Below are positions 22,233 to 34,140 of a stretch of DNA of 64,000 nt, piece after piece. The stretch is from positions 8,721,969 through 8,785,968 of the forward strand of contig NC_090288.1 in assembly GCF_037392515.1 (NCBI RefSeq), read 5' to 3'. Origin of the DNA: Haliotis asinina. Its lineage: Eukaryota > Mollusca > Gastropoda > Lepetellida > Haliotidae. The notes beneath the pieces are model-generated. The model saw only the letters and a list, made by a program, of their open reading frames with translations, made no database searches and was not told where the DNA came from. Each line of letters starts with the position of its first letter. Positions within the stretch are counted from its first letter, which is position 1. The position numbers and the translations under genes were made by a program.

Positions 22233-22525
22233 GTTGACGCGTTGAGAGTAATTGTACTATAATGAATATTGCTAACAGTAGGTCAACGTCGAGAGTAATT
22301 GTACTAATATGAACATTGTTAACAGTAGGTCAACGTTGAGAGTAATTGTATTAATATGAATATTGTTAACTGTAGGTCAACGTCGAGAGTAATTGTATCA
22401 ATATGAACATTGTTAACAGTAGGTCAACGTCGAGAGTAATTGTATTAATATGAATATTGTTAACAGTAGGTCAACGTTGAGAGTAACTGTATAAATATGA
22501 ATATTTTTAACAGTAGGTCAGCGTT
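22233..22525 (+). repeat. 47-bp minisatellite, about 6 copies (unit 2)
   Basis: Same array as 12093-12435 with one copy fewer and a different order of copy variants, so copy number changed after the duplication. Confidence 0.95.
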
Positions 22526-24596
22526 GACAGAACACATAGAAGATCATCCTTATTGCCATAATTATCAAACCGGAGTTCAGTACACTTTGCATTTTGTCTC
22601 GAGGTTCATTCTACATACACTAAAACATTGTTTTCTACTTTTTCATTCATGAATCACTTAAAATTTTCCAATGCCACATGACGATTCGTTAATTCGGGGT
22701 TTTTCTTTGTTGTTTTTTTGTTTTTTTAAATAGTTGGCTAGTCTACTTTCTAAAACGTCAGGCATGAAACACGCTGGTAAATTGAACAGGGAAAATGACA
22801 GCTGTATACTAATATCTCAGTATAAATATCTGACAACCCGTTATCTTGAACTCATTTAACAATTTTAGTGAAAAGACACGGGTTCGTCTCTTCTGTCAGT
22901 TCAGGAAGATATCGAGTGAGTGAAGTCACATCGGTACTATTTCATCCCCGTTGTGAGCAACACAACTTACACATAAATTATACATTTTTACTATAAAAAA
23001 TGTCGACAAATTGTCGGATAAATAACGCTCCCTGATGTTTGTCCAAGTGAGTTAAATACCTTTTTGACAAGGCAAGAAAAACGTGGCAAACGTAAGTCCC
23101 AACTTGAACACGTCATTCAAATACTGCAAGTGGCAATACTTACAATTACAACAAGAAAACAGTAGAATTAAAACACAACTCAAGAGTACAGGGAGGATGG
23201 CAGGTACATACTTACCTGAAATCAGAGCGTTCCTTATGTAGTCGGGAGGGACTTGTGAGCGAGACACCACGCGATCAGTGTTCTTATGTCATTGTTATCT
23301 CTGCCCAATAATCACCGAAGCGGTATTTCGTGGAGACACATTAACATACCTTGAAAGAGTCACTACCTTGTTGGCCAATACGTAGGTATTGATCTATCCA
23401 GTGACTGGTTACCATCAATAAACGTCATATTGATCTAGGCTATGAGTGGTCGGTCTCACTGTATACAAACTGCAGTACCAAGAATGTGTTTATGGATTAG
23501 TTTGATTCTTGGAATCTGTTTGGAGCGTCAGATGACCTAGGTATATATATATTGTCACTTCCCGCTTGGCCGAAAGGATTTTGGAATGTAAATATATTTC
23601 TTAGTCATAACTCCGATTAGAGTGGACTGGTATATGAAGCCGCTTTGACCGGGATTCCCCAATCAGGAACGCCTGATGTGATGCAGGTTTAGGCGTTTCA
23701 AAACCCATGTTCCCGGCGTTGTCGGACCCGAAAATATGCGGAGAACATTTTGAATCCATGAGCATAGGTTACTGGCACTATTAAGGGAGGTAACTCTGCA
23801 CATTGCAAGTCCTTTGGCCAATGGCCAGTCCTGTTTCAAGAGGGAAAGAGATATCTCGACCAAATTCGGAGACCTGCAAGATCGTCACTTCGTATTGACA
23901 ATACAAATGGCATAACTACAGATGATCGAGACTAGGTCAGACGTCTTGAAACTAGGTCAAGAGTAATTCATGCATCATGGAACTAGGTTTGCATTATCTC
24001 TGACGTCATCACGCTAGGTCCGATGTGATGGGGAAATTCATGCTGCTTAAAGTGTCCTCATGTTAAACAAGTCTCAGAAGACACACGTTACATAAGGAGG
24101 AATATAAGTACATTTTCCGACTCGAGGGATACCAGGACACCGCGGAGTGTCTTCTGAGACCTGTGTATTACGAGGAGACACTTTTGAATCAGCAAGAAAT
24201 GGGCTTCACACATTGTACCCATGTGGGGAATCGAACCCTGGTCTTCGGCGTGACGAGCGAACGCTTTAACCACTAGGCTACCCCACCGCCCCACACTGAA
24301 TATCAAACGGATGGTTCCATTAAATGACATTTTGTACATGCATATATTGCAGTAGATGTGTCAAATCAGCAAATGTGTAAATTTCCCTCAGTAAATGTAC
24401 ATATTTCCTTAAAATTCCAGGAAGTTTACACATTTCCTGATTTCCTAAGTTTTTTACTCATTTCCTGACATGGAGTCGTTAAGGGACAAACAAAATCATC
24501 AGTATATTTATTGTGGCAATCCAAAATCATCAGTATATTCATTGTGGCAATCCAAGCCTTAATGATAACGGCTATTACACTTAAGTCCTGCTTTGT

Positions 24597-25000
24597 AACT
24601 GCTTAGCTCTTCACGAAGAATTGCACGTAGTGTATCTTTGACCACCACAGACTGATTCTTGTTGCACAGCTTGACACAGTCCAATTTCTTTGTCAACCAT
24701 GGACCAAGGGTTTTGAGCGAACATGTAAAATTGACTTCTGCACCAGCGTTCCCTCAAGATACCTGATTTCACAGCAACTCGATACAAGTCATTCATTCTT
24801 CTGTCCAATATCACACCCATGATATGTCGTGATCATTTCGTGATTATTGCCACGATCTTCAAGGGGGATTTGTATTGTCACATTATCACCTGGAATTCCA
24901 GCAACATGTTCCAAACGACTGCGTTTGGCCAAACTGTCCACCAGCAGCTCTCTTGCGGTTTTGTTGTAGATGTGTTGATGCCGCTCCTCAATCTCTGATA
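24597..25000 (-). pseudogene. unidentified decayed coding remnant (unit 2)
   Basis: Same content and same broken state as 14500-14903. It shows the decay predates the duplication. Confidence 0.45.

Positions 25001-25052
<52 letters not shown>
25001..25052 (+). repeat. (GAT)n microsatellite, unit 2
   Basis: Same locus as 14904-14959, one trinucleotide shorter. Confidence 0.95.
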
Positions 25053-27691
25053 CTCTGCAGTGGATGGATGGATGGTCCTGTTGGTGTGTTGCTGGTGGTG
25101 AGGATTGCGGTTCTGATTATATAGCTATATATAGTTGATGAATTTTGGTGGTGTGCTAAATGTAGACCGCTCGAATGCTGCATAGTAGTCATCTTGGATA
25201 CCAGGTGGATACCAGGACATCGTGCATGGAGTGTCTTCTGAGACCTGTGTATTACGAGGAGACATTTTTGAAGCAGCATGAAATTCGGTACCAAAGCTTC
25301 CCCCAGAACCTAGAGAGAAAAGAACTTTGATGGACATGCATGTCTTCATCGGTACCTGGCCGGAATGTCATATATGTTTATTTAAGAAATCATGTACATG
25401 AGTACTTTCAGCATAGATAAAAGTGTCATCTACGAAGATGCATATAAGTATCCTAAACGTAGATGTAAAGTGTATTTTATGCAGACGTAAAGTACCTTCT
25501 ATATAGATGTAAAGTATGTTCTGGGTATATGTAAAGTATATTCTTGGTAGGTAAAGTATCTTCGATGTGGAAAAGACCCGTAATAGTGACCGTCAGTAAC
25601 CTGTGATTGTCATGAGAGACGACTAACGCGATCGGGTGGTCAGGCTCGCTGACCTGGTTGACACATGTCATCGATCCGGAAATGCTCAGATCGATGTTCA
25701 TGCTGCTGATCACTGGACTGTGTGGTCCAGACTCAGTTATTTACAGACTTTCGCCATATAGTTGGAATATTGCCGATTTAGCATGCACTTCCACGCGTAA
25801 TTGTTCCTCCCAATATGAACGGGCAACATCACGGACCTGACAATTTCCTTTCAAAACCATGAACATTTCGTAATAACTGTACGGAACGCGATCTGTGGCA
25901 CTTTCTGCATTTATTGGTTCATGGTGGTTTGATTTTGTGAAGTTTACACAAAATCTTTACACAATTGTTACTCCCCTCATCATTTCATAACACCTTTCTG
26001 GAAGGCTTTAGAAATGATTATTCCATCGACGAAGGTAGGTCTCCGTGTTTTCTCAATGTTATCTGGTATAATATAGATCAAAAAGCTTGTCTATCCTAGT
26101 TGTCGGCACTGGTCAGACACATTTTCAGCAGATAGTCTGGTGTGATTTGAAATAACTGTCTAGTTTGGAAGTGCCCTGTCAGCACTGAAAAAGATTTAAT
26201 TGGTCCAGGATTATGCTTGCTGTCTTCGGAGATCACTAAAACTGGCAGCAGTATTCTCCACTGAAATTTGTGAAGGTTAGTAGGGAACATTAACCCCATT
26301 GTTAATTTATAAAGTAGCAGCTATATAGCATAGAATCCAGTGATCAACAGCATGAGCATCGGTCTACGCAGCTGGGATACGATGACATGACACAACCAAG
26401 TCAGGAAACCTGACCACCCGATCAACATTCATCAGCTGCTGAAGGCCAATCCTATTCCGGGTGTCCACGGGTACAAGGTCATCGGGCTCCAGACAAACCA
26501 GATCACACTATTTATGTATGTCAAAGGTGCTGTGTCCCTGCAATGCATTAGCAATGCCACAGAAGGATGTCACAAACAAAAACAGATGTCGTAAAAAGCC
26601 GAGCCGGATATGCGATAACCATTTCCGCTTCGCACTGCGTCATGAAACGAAGACAATGGGGTCAGCAGGCAGGAACTGGTTTTGACACTGATTCAACTAG
26701 CTCGACAAGCCAACGTCTCCTGAAAGTTCACTGACAGGTTGACCGTCTTGAAAGTGTAAAATGTGAGACGAAACCTATATACTGGAAACAAAATACACCA
26801 TCATCACCGCTTAAAGATCATATCTTTTACTCCAAAATATCATATTTACTACATAAAATACTCAATACACGATCAATCACTATTGCCATGCATGTCATAT
26901 TCTCAAAACACGTCTCACTTTGTCCTTGCAGTAGAGGCATTACCTTAGCTTTTAGCAATATTTCAGCAATATCACGACTGGCGTCACCAGACATATTCAT
27001 CACATATTCTACCTATTTGGGGGATTCGAACCCGGATCATCGGGCGAAAACGCTACCCTATTGCACAGTCCCACTGCCCCTCTAAAGGACCATGTAGGCA
27101 ATGCCGCTGGGTAGATATATGGCGTTTCCTTTTTCTTCGCAAAGGGTATCAGTAGAAACAACATGACAATACCTTCGCACCAAAGGTGAACTAACGTTGG
27201 TTGATGAAACCTCGCCATTCCGGATCATATCGTTCCAAGTGAAATGTTCTGATTACAAATTTCTGTAATAGCAAATCACATATTAGTGTAGATGTTTTGA
27301 AAGAAACTTCCGTTTTGAATGGGTTCCAGATTATTGGGGTCTCACTGAACTGGAACAGTTACATTCTGTTTATTACTCTCCAACATATATTGATAGAAAC
27401 TGCCTACAGTGTGATGACTCTCAGGTTTCTGCGAGTCACTCAAGGTTAAATACAATTGTTCCTGATATTAGCAACGCGACGTAATAACTGTAAATGGTTA
27501 TTACGTCATACGTCTAGCGGTATTACACTAGTGTAATACTGTCAAGAAAACGTTACAGTTCAGAATCCTCTACGGGCCACCAAAAATCAGTAATAATACC
27601 CCATGCGTCATTACACAACTGTAATGCAATGTTCACAGCAGAAAAGGTACATGTCCATCAAGTAAACGTTAACCTCAGTGTCTCACTACAG

Positions 27692-27840
27692 GGGCCCCTT
27701 TCACAAAACTCTCGTAAGCCTAAGGTCTCGTAACTTTTCTCGTAGCATTCGTACCTCCTATACTGTAATACAGGAAGTAGGAATGTTACGAGAAAAGTTA
27801 CGAGACCTTAGGCTTACGAGAGTTTTGTGAAACGGGGCCC
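27692..27840. mobile_element. palindromic MITE-like hairpin element, only in unit 2
   Basis: Arms of about 59 bases (27692-27750 and 27781-27840) are near-perfect reverse complements, beginning and ending with GGGGCCC-type ends, around a loop of about 30 bases. The flanks read AGG on both sides, a probable 3-bp target duplication. There is no coding capacity. It looks like a non-autonomous DNA element able to fold completely. Unit 1 lacks it, but also lacks the bases around the insertion point. Confidence 0.8.
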
Positions 27841-29191
27841 AGGACTGTAAGACAATATTTACGGCAGAGGATACCTTTGTATCCATTATGTGCAACATAT
27901 GTAACAAAATGTATTAAATACTGGTTGAAAATATTGCCCATGACAGGTTGTATAGATATATATAAACTTATTTGATATAAAATGATGTATTCTTTTGATA
28001 TGTTGGCAGACAAACATTTTGTTTGAGTATGGTTTCAGTTTTGCTTGGCTAATTCAAGGTGTCGGAATTAAGTATATTTTCTTAAAATTCCTCTGTGCAA
28101 AGACTAAAAAGGTATCTTTTCAAAAATGCTCATATAAATGAAAATGTTGAATTAAGTTTCTATGCAAAATTTAAGTTCTCACTTCGACCTGAAGATTATT
28201 TTACTAACATTAAAACACAATTTTCAAAAAGTTTCGCTTTGGAAACCATAATTCAGGTATCGAGTCGGAGTCGGAAGCTGAAAATACTGTGTGTATATAT
28301 CGTAAAAAGAGTTATTCAATAAGATTGCTTCAGGACGAAGAACATTTTTTTCAATTTGCCCATTGTATGGAAACAGAAGAAATGAATACACACATATTGC
28401 AGAAGAATATTGCAATGTTACAAATAATGTCAGTTTGTAAGAAGCAGCACGCTTGAAAGTCAGGAGAGTGTTTATTGTACAGTTTTAACCTAACACATAA
28501 CTGGATTGTAAACAACTGAACATTATTTAAACGTGTCAAGTAAACATACGGAAACGTTGTTGGCAAAACAATCAAACATCATATGTCATAGTTTATATAA
28601 GAAGGACTCTGTCACGTTTAGTAAATGACTACGAAATAAAATCAATCAGTCAACATTTACTGCAGAGAGGGTGCATGTCCACCAAGTAAAAGTGAATCCC
28701 AATGCATCATTACAGGACTGTATGACAATATCAACAGCAGAAAGGATGCATGTCCCCCAAGTAAAGTGAATCCCAAGCGTCATTACAGGACAGTATGGCA
28801 ATATCTACAGCAGAAAGGATGCATGTCCACCCGATAAAAGTGGATGTGTAAATATCAGGTAGGTCGAACAACTTCTGGAGGGATGTACCACAATCTCTTT
28901 TGTCCTGAATATCGCGAACATGCACTTACTCTTTTCTTAATCTTACCAAGACTTGCCATCAGTATAAAGTGTTCTATTTAAGTTAATGATTTGTGAAAAT
29001 ATTGATTTTGCCTATCACTAAAGCATATTTAACTCACGAATTGTATTATAGCATTATGACTATGACTGCTACCCCTTGCTTGCGTGTCGCAAATCAAGAC
29101 GTGTATATATAATGTAAGGTCACAATGTGCACATACAGCGAAGAGCCCTTTTAAAGTCATAAAACAGTATAACGTTATATTCGATGGAACT

Positions 29192-31928
29192 TTATGAGAA
29201 TAAGCTCGTAAATCCTCTCCAAAGCCCCTTCCCAACGTGCTTGATTCCTTTCCATATTTCCTCAAGAGAAGACTCTTCTTCCTTTTCAACAGCCTCCCGT
29301 GCTCTCTCCCTCGCCCGTCTCTCCAAGTCTCTGTTCTTCCGTTCCAGGCTCTCCATTCTCTCCTCGTGGCGTCGTCTACGTCTCTCTTGCTCGTTTTCGG
29401 CTTCTTTCTTCATTTCCGCGATTTGCTTCCGGAGCTCTGAGATTTCAGAGTTATCCCTCCTTGTCGTCCGCTCAGCCTCCATTGCTGTTATACTCGTCTG
29501 CAGCTGTTCAATGATATCCTGCTGTTCAGACATGTCGTGATTGTACTTCTCCTGGAACTCCCTCTCAATAGCCTCTTTCTCTCGCCTCTTCTTCTCCTCC
29601 AGCTCCTTCCTGAACACCTCCTCCCTCTTCACCATCGCTGCTTCGGCCTCCCTGAACATCGAATTCGTGTAGTACTTCCCACCGTTTGCCCGGACATTCT
29701 GGTCAATCATGTCCAGAAAGCGACTGACCTGTTCCTCCTTCCGAAACTGCTGATCGTTGTTGTTAAATGCGATGTATCGTCCAGCACACGCCGAAAGAAT
29801 CTGTTGGAGTTTTTTAGGAACATGTCTCACATATTCATCTATGTTAGATCCTTCGTGATCTAGATCGTCCTTTCTCGTGAACAACACAAACATGTACTTC
29901 GTCATGCCATCTCCGAACACGTCTCTGAAATGATCCACCGTATCCTGCTCTTCCTTAGTGAACCGGTCAATCCTGGTGACCAACACGATAGCATGAGGGC
30001 CAGGACTGGTCATCCCGACGCATTTAACAATCTCCTTGGTTATTTCAGCATTTGTCATGTCTGTGTCGAACAGCCCTGGGGTATCGATCACGTTGATGTA
30101 GCGGCCCATCCTGGTGGCATTTCCTCCTTTACAGTTCTTGGTGATAGACGACCCTCCGGCCCTTGACGTGAACATGTCCTTACCAAGAAGGGTATTCCCC
30201 GTAGCGCTTTTGCCTGACCCTGTCCGCCCAATAAGAACGATCCGCATCTCACTGTTTAAGAAGGAGCCTCTGGCTCGGTCGATACCAGCGTCTGGAATAA
30301 AAGCAGTTCAACATATAGCTGAAGCGGAGGGGTACCTTCGTGATGAAAGCGTTCTTTCGTCACGCCAAAGTGAGTAAATATAGTTTAACGCCACACTCAG
30401 CAATATTGCATCTTCACGTGTGCCACGCTGAAGATTCGAGTTCGATTCCCAACATGGGTACAGTTTGAGGAACCTATTTCTCATATTGCTTATAGCGGCA
30501 TAAAATCATACTCACTCAACTTGTGACTAACTTGTAATATTAGCAAACGCATTATTACGAAACGTGACAATTTAATTACGAACGTGACAATTTAATTACG
30601 AACGTGGTGATTAAATTATCGAAAAATGGTTAAGTAACTAGATGGAAATTAGAACAGCCTATGTGCGCAGAGAGGCACTTTCATAAAATGGTTATTTATA
30701 CTGCAGACAGTATCGTCAAGTGCATAGTTAACCTTGATTGGTTGGAGAAGCGAATGTGTGGCTAGCAGAATCCGTCTCCATCTCCTCCATAACGGGTCCA
30801 GAGACTGAGTTCAGGCCTGGTTTAACCGAACCACAAATACCGCAGAGGTCTGTCACGTCCGTGTTGATGTAGGTGCACCGACTACATCTCCACTCTGATA
30901 TGGAATTAAAACGGAAATTCATTTTATATCACTGTGTCTTAACACGAGGGGAGACGGTAGTCTGGTGGACAAAACATCGTCTGGAGAGCGGCAGGTTTGC
31001 AGTTTGATACCCGTCAAACCAAAATACGTACCAAGAGGTAATTGTTGTTACCCAGCCTTGTGGGAGATAGGGATAAGCAGCAACGACTGGAGGATGAAAA
31101 CTTCACTTTCGTCACACACATTCACATGCACAAACACACGCATGCGCGTTGTTTGGTAAGTGATGTCATATTGAGCGCGATTAGTAAACCCAACTTCACA
31201 TCTACCTCGCTTCAACGTCATTATATCAAAACCAGGGACGGTTGTGTAGCCTAATTGTTCGTTCGTCATGCTGAAGACAAGAAACAAACAATTTCCTACA
31301 TAGATAAAATGTGTGGACCCCGTTTTCGGTGTCCCGACTATCCCCCGCTGTAATATTGCTGGAATATTGCGGAGCAAGACCATACTCATTCAATAACGAA
31401 CACACTCATGACGAATGTACTCGATCTCCCTGTCGTTACAAGCGAACCAGTATGCAGTGCTGTTTGGTTACATTACTGTGATAACAACACGGATTTCCTG
31501 ACAGATGTGCCAGTTTTTGTTAAACTCGCTTCTTCCGAAACACGTGATTTTATAACAACAAATTGAAAATAACCATCATAATTTGCAACTTACACACGGA
31601 AAACCAAATTTGAGCATAAAACGCTGGAGGTGTTCCTGGTACCAGGTTAACAAATTTAGAGTTACAAACTAATCAAATGAAAAAGTAGCCAAATGCAAAA
31701 CAACGCCTCACAGAATGGTCATATTGAAATTATCTGACATAGTGTGTTGGTCAAGTGTATAGGATAACCTCTCACCTCCAGGTAGACTTGTCTCTGAGCC
31801 CCGGAACAGGAAGTCATCTTCTGGGGGCGGGTCCACGTGCAAGGTGGGGTTGGGGGCGTAGCACACGGAGCAGTACCGTCTGTCCGGTAGGTTGATCAAG
31901 GTACAGGCTGGACACTCCCACATCCTAC
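29192..31928 (-). CDS. double-NZF zinc finger-AIG1/GIMAP GTPase, gene 4 (three exons)
   Basis: Minus-strand exons: 31776-31928 (finger 1), 30733-30894 (finger 2) and 29192-30291 (GTPase). All introns are phase 1 with GT-AG ends. From the ATG at 31923 the coding length is 1410 bases, 469 residues. Finger 1 reads MWECPACTLIN then CSVC; finger 2 reads EWRCSRCTYIN then CGIC. Both have canonical W-x-C-x2-C-x10-C-x2-C spacing and the Thr-hydrophobic pair typical of ubiquitin-binding NZFs. The GTPase half has all AIG1 motifs (GRTGSGKSATGNT, DTPGLFDT, FTRKDDL), a coiled coil and an amphipathic C-terminus. An acceptor directly precedes finger 1, so translation may begin further upstream (candidate exons at 34096-34140 and ending at 34328). 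The two-finger arrangement is directly readable; function is inferred. Confidence 0.88.
30733..30894 (-). other. RanBP2/NZF finger 2 exon of gene 4
   Basis: Identical at the protein level to the finger exon of gene 3 (20478-20639), with the same splice sites and phases. Confidence 0.9.
31776..31928 (-). other. RanBP2/NZF finger 1 exon of gene 4 (outside the duplication)
   Basis: A 153-base symmetric phase-1 exon with acceptor cttcatcag and donor TGGAG|gtgaga. W2, C4, C7, C18 and C21 (counting from its ATG) form an NZF, followed by an acidic Pro-rich linker. It lies 98 bases beyond the end of duplication unit 2, so gene 3 has no counterpart. Confidence 0.88.
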
Positions 31929-32084
31929 CTGATGAAGCTGTAACCAATCATACAGCTGTAATATGCAGCTGGTACACAGGAGAGGTACTTCTGTGTAACA
32001 ATAAAATGTACGGTATGGTGTTACATTGTACCGCGTAGGGTTTAATTAATTGTTTCACGATTGTTTAATTTAACTAGTTGAGAT

Positions 32085-32295
32085 GAGGTTTAATTAATTG
32101 TACCGAGGGGGGTTTCAGATACTGTACCACATGGGGTTTAATTAATTGTACCGAGTGGGGTTTCAGGTACTGTACCACATGGGGTTTAATTAATTGTACC
32201 GAGTGGGGTTTCAGGTACTGTACCACATGGGGTTTAATTAATTGTACCGAGTGGGGTTTCAGGTACTGTACCACATGGGGTTTAATTAATTGTAC
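32085..32295 (+). repeat. 48-bp minisatellite
   Basis: About four copies of 'ggggtttaattaattgtacc' plus 'gagtggggtttcaggtactg' plus 'taccacat'. The period is a multiple of three, so the minus strand shows a spurious open frame of 16-residue repeats. Degenerate half-units continue to about 32520. Lies upstream of finger 1 of gene 4. Confidence 0.92.
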
Positions 32296-32558
32296 TGTAT
32301 AGGGTTTGATCATTTTTCACAGCGTAGGGCCTATTAATTGTTCTATGTGAAGTTGAACTAACTGACCGTGTTGGGTTTAATGAATTATACAATGTGTGGG
32401 TTTAATTAATAGTATGGGGTAGGATGTAATGAACTGTAGGTTTTTTTTAACTGTACCACTTCGGGTTCACCAGAGAGTACAGAAAATTTTAATAAATTAT
32501 AGCATGTGGGGTTTAACTAATTTACAACAGGGGAACCGATGCCGGCTATGACGTGTGG

Positions 32559-32783
32559 ATAAGGGAGTTGCTAGGAGTGCGTGAGTTTAATTTTACGCCG
32601 CACTCAGCAATATTCCAGCTATATGGCGGCGGTCTGTAAATAATCGCGTCTGGACCAGAAGATCCACTGATCAACAACATGAGCATCGATCTACGCAATC
32701 GGGGACCGATGACATAAGTCAACCAAGTCAAAGAGTCTGACCACCCGATCCCGTTAGTCGCCTCTTACGGCTATGACGTGTGG
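32559..32783 (+). mobile_element. retroposon with 16-bp target-site duplication
   Basis: A near-complete copy of the abundant repeat ('acgccgcactcagcaatatt', 'ctatatggcggcggtctgta', 'gatcaacaacatgagcatcg', 'gtcgcctctta'). The 16 bases cggctatgacgtgtgg occur directly before it (32543-32558) and at its end (32768-32783). This is the footprint of LINE-type, target-primed insertion. Confidence 0.88.
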
Positions 32784-33149
32784 GAAAGAGTTTTGTGACT
32801 ACTGCATTCGTCACTAGAAGAATGAGGTATTTGCACCTGATTTTCTCGTCACTGGATGATGTTACACCTCAGCGCGTTGTATCTTATCTGTGTGTCCCTG
32901 TTGATAGTTGTATTCAGCTTAATTTTACCCTTACGTTGAGGAAAAGCTTCAGTACTCTGCGATAAGAGATGATAAAACTTTACAAGGTCATTGAAATGGC
33001 TAATGTGGCCCTGTCGAATATCTATACCACAAATTCTAATACTCAGTCTGTGAAGTTCCACCCCTCCCACCCAGTACCCACACTACCAGTGTATCGAGTA
33101 TCTCACTCTCTACGCTGTATTTTAAGTACTGTATAACATCCCAGCTATA

Positions 33150-33420
33150 TCATCCCAATTTATCGATCACCGACACTCTTCGCCCAAATCTATCGATCAC
33201 AGACACTCTTCACCCCACTCTATCGACTACCGACACTTTTCGCCCCACTCTATCGATTACCGACATTCTTCACCTCAAACTATCGATTACCCACACCCTT
33301 CACCCCAATCTATCGCTCACCAGCATCCTTCACCCCAAACTATCGAGTGCCCACACCCATCTCACAATCTTGGAATACTGTCACCGCACAGCCTCCACCC
33401 TTAATCTTTCAAGCACCTCC
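33150..33420 (+). repeat. degenerate tandem array of about 32 bp
   Basis: About eight imperfect units of the form 'aatctatcgattaccgacac' plus 'tcttcacccc'. No coding or known element identity. Confidence 0.85.
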
Positions 33421-34095
33421 CTCTCACCGCCGATCTATCGAATGAGTCACAAACTTCACAAAGTAAGACCCGACAACAAATATAAAGAAGGAAACAAATG
33501 AACACCATATAAAGACATGGAGAGAGTTACACAACCCAAACTGGTTTCATGGTACATTTCTCACAGACTACCCCACCTCGTCGTATACATACCCATGTGT
33601 GTCTCTTCTCTAGACTTAGCTGACGAGATCTGCAATTAGAACAAAACAGTCTTGTGAACCTCCTATATCCACAACGCAGTTAAACACTGCGGAAAATATA
33701 AACTGAAAGCGCTGATGAATGCGTGGCGGTACAATTATCGTTCATGACAAGTCCCTAGTTTCGCTTTCACTTTCGTGAGATATCAAAGATTATTTTTGAT
33801 GGTTTATATATTTAGTGTTCTTACTATGTGAATTACAAGTCTGAAAAGTTCTGTTTACTATTATGGGAATGAAACAATCTTACAATTCATAGATGTGTTA
33901 AAGACATAAATATTAGCTGAGATCGTAGTCATGAACTCAGACGGTAATGGCATCAGCATAAACGAAATAGCGTTATATTACCTACTTACACAAACTTCAC
34001 AGACACTCAGTCCTTTCAGCTTACATCAACCTTAACTGTATGAAGACATGGAAATGTCAAGTATAGAGACAGTTTGAAAATGATCAAATGCTCAC

Positions 34096-34140
34096 CGTTC
34101 AGCCCAGTGTCAGCTTCAAATACGGTCGGGTTTTCCTGAT
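34096..34140 (-). other. candidate 45-bp micro-exon upstream of gene 4
   Basis: Open in the needed frame (QENPTVFEADTGLN), with acceptor ctaaaaatag and donor AACG|gtgagc. Both ends are phase 1, so it would join in frame to finger 1 through a Gly codon. The acceptor has a poor pyrimidine tract, so this is tentative. Confidence 0.35.

Larger units (their letters stand above)
21461..29191. other. long 3' flank of gene 4 within duplication unit 2, no supported gene
   Basis: Mirrors 11311-18936. SINE copies lie at about 24136-24292, 25614-25774, 26334-26494 and 26939-27084, palindromes at 27478-27539, and the tandem array at about 28656-28845. Differences from unit 1 are mostly single bases and small indels. 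Confidence 0.6.
21440..31678. repeat. tandem duplication unit 2 (10.24 kb)
   Basis: Near-identical to 11290-21423 over its whole length and in the same orientation. It is about 105 bases longer, mainly through a hairpin element at 27692-27840 and sequence that unit 1 has lost near 17565, partly offset by small losses near 28140-28240. The unit ends at 31678, after which unique sequence with the first-finger exon of gene 4 begins. Confidence 0.96.

Noticed and set aside
32074-32300. Regularly spaced repeats that might be mistaken for a CRISPR array
   Set aside because: The repeats are contiguous tandem units without unique spacers, in an animal genome.
32074-32313. Open frame of regular 16-residue repeats (KPHVVQYLKPHSVQLI type) on the minus strand
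   Set aside because: It is the translation of the 48-bp minisatellite, whose period is a multiple of three. There is no start context, splice site or homology.
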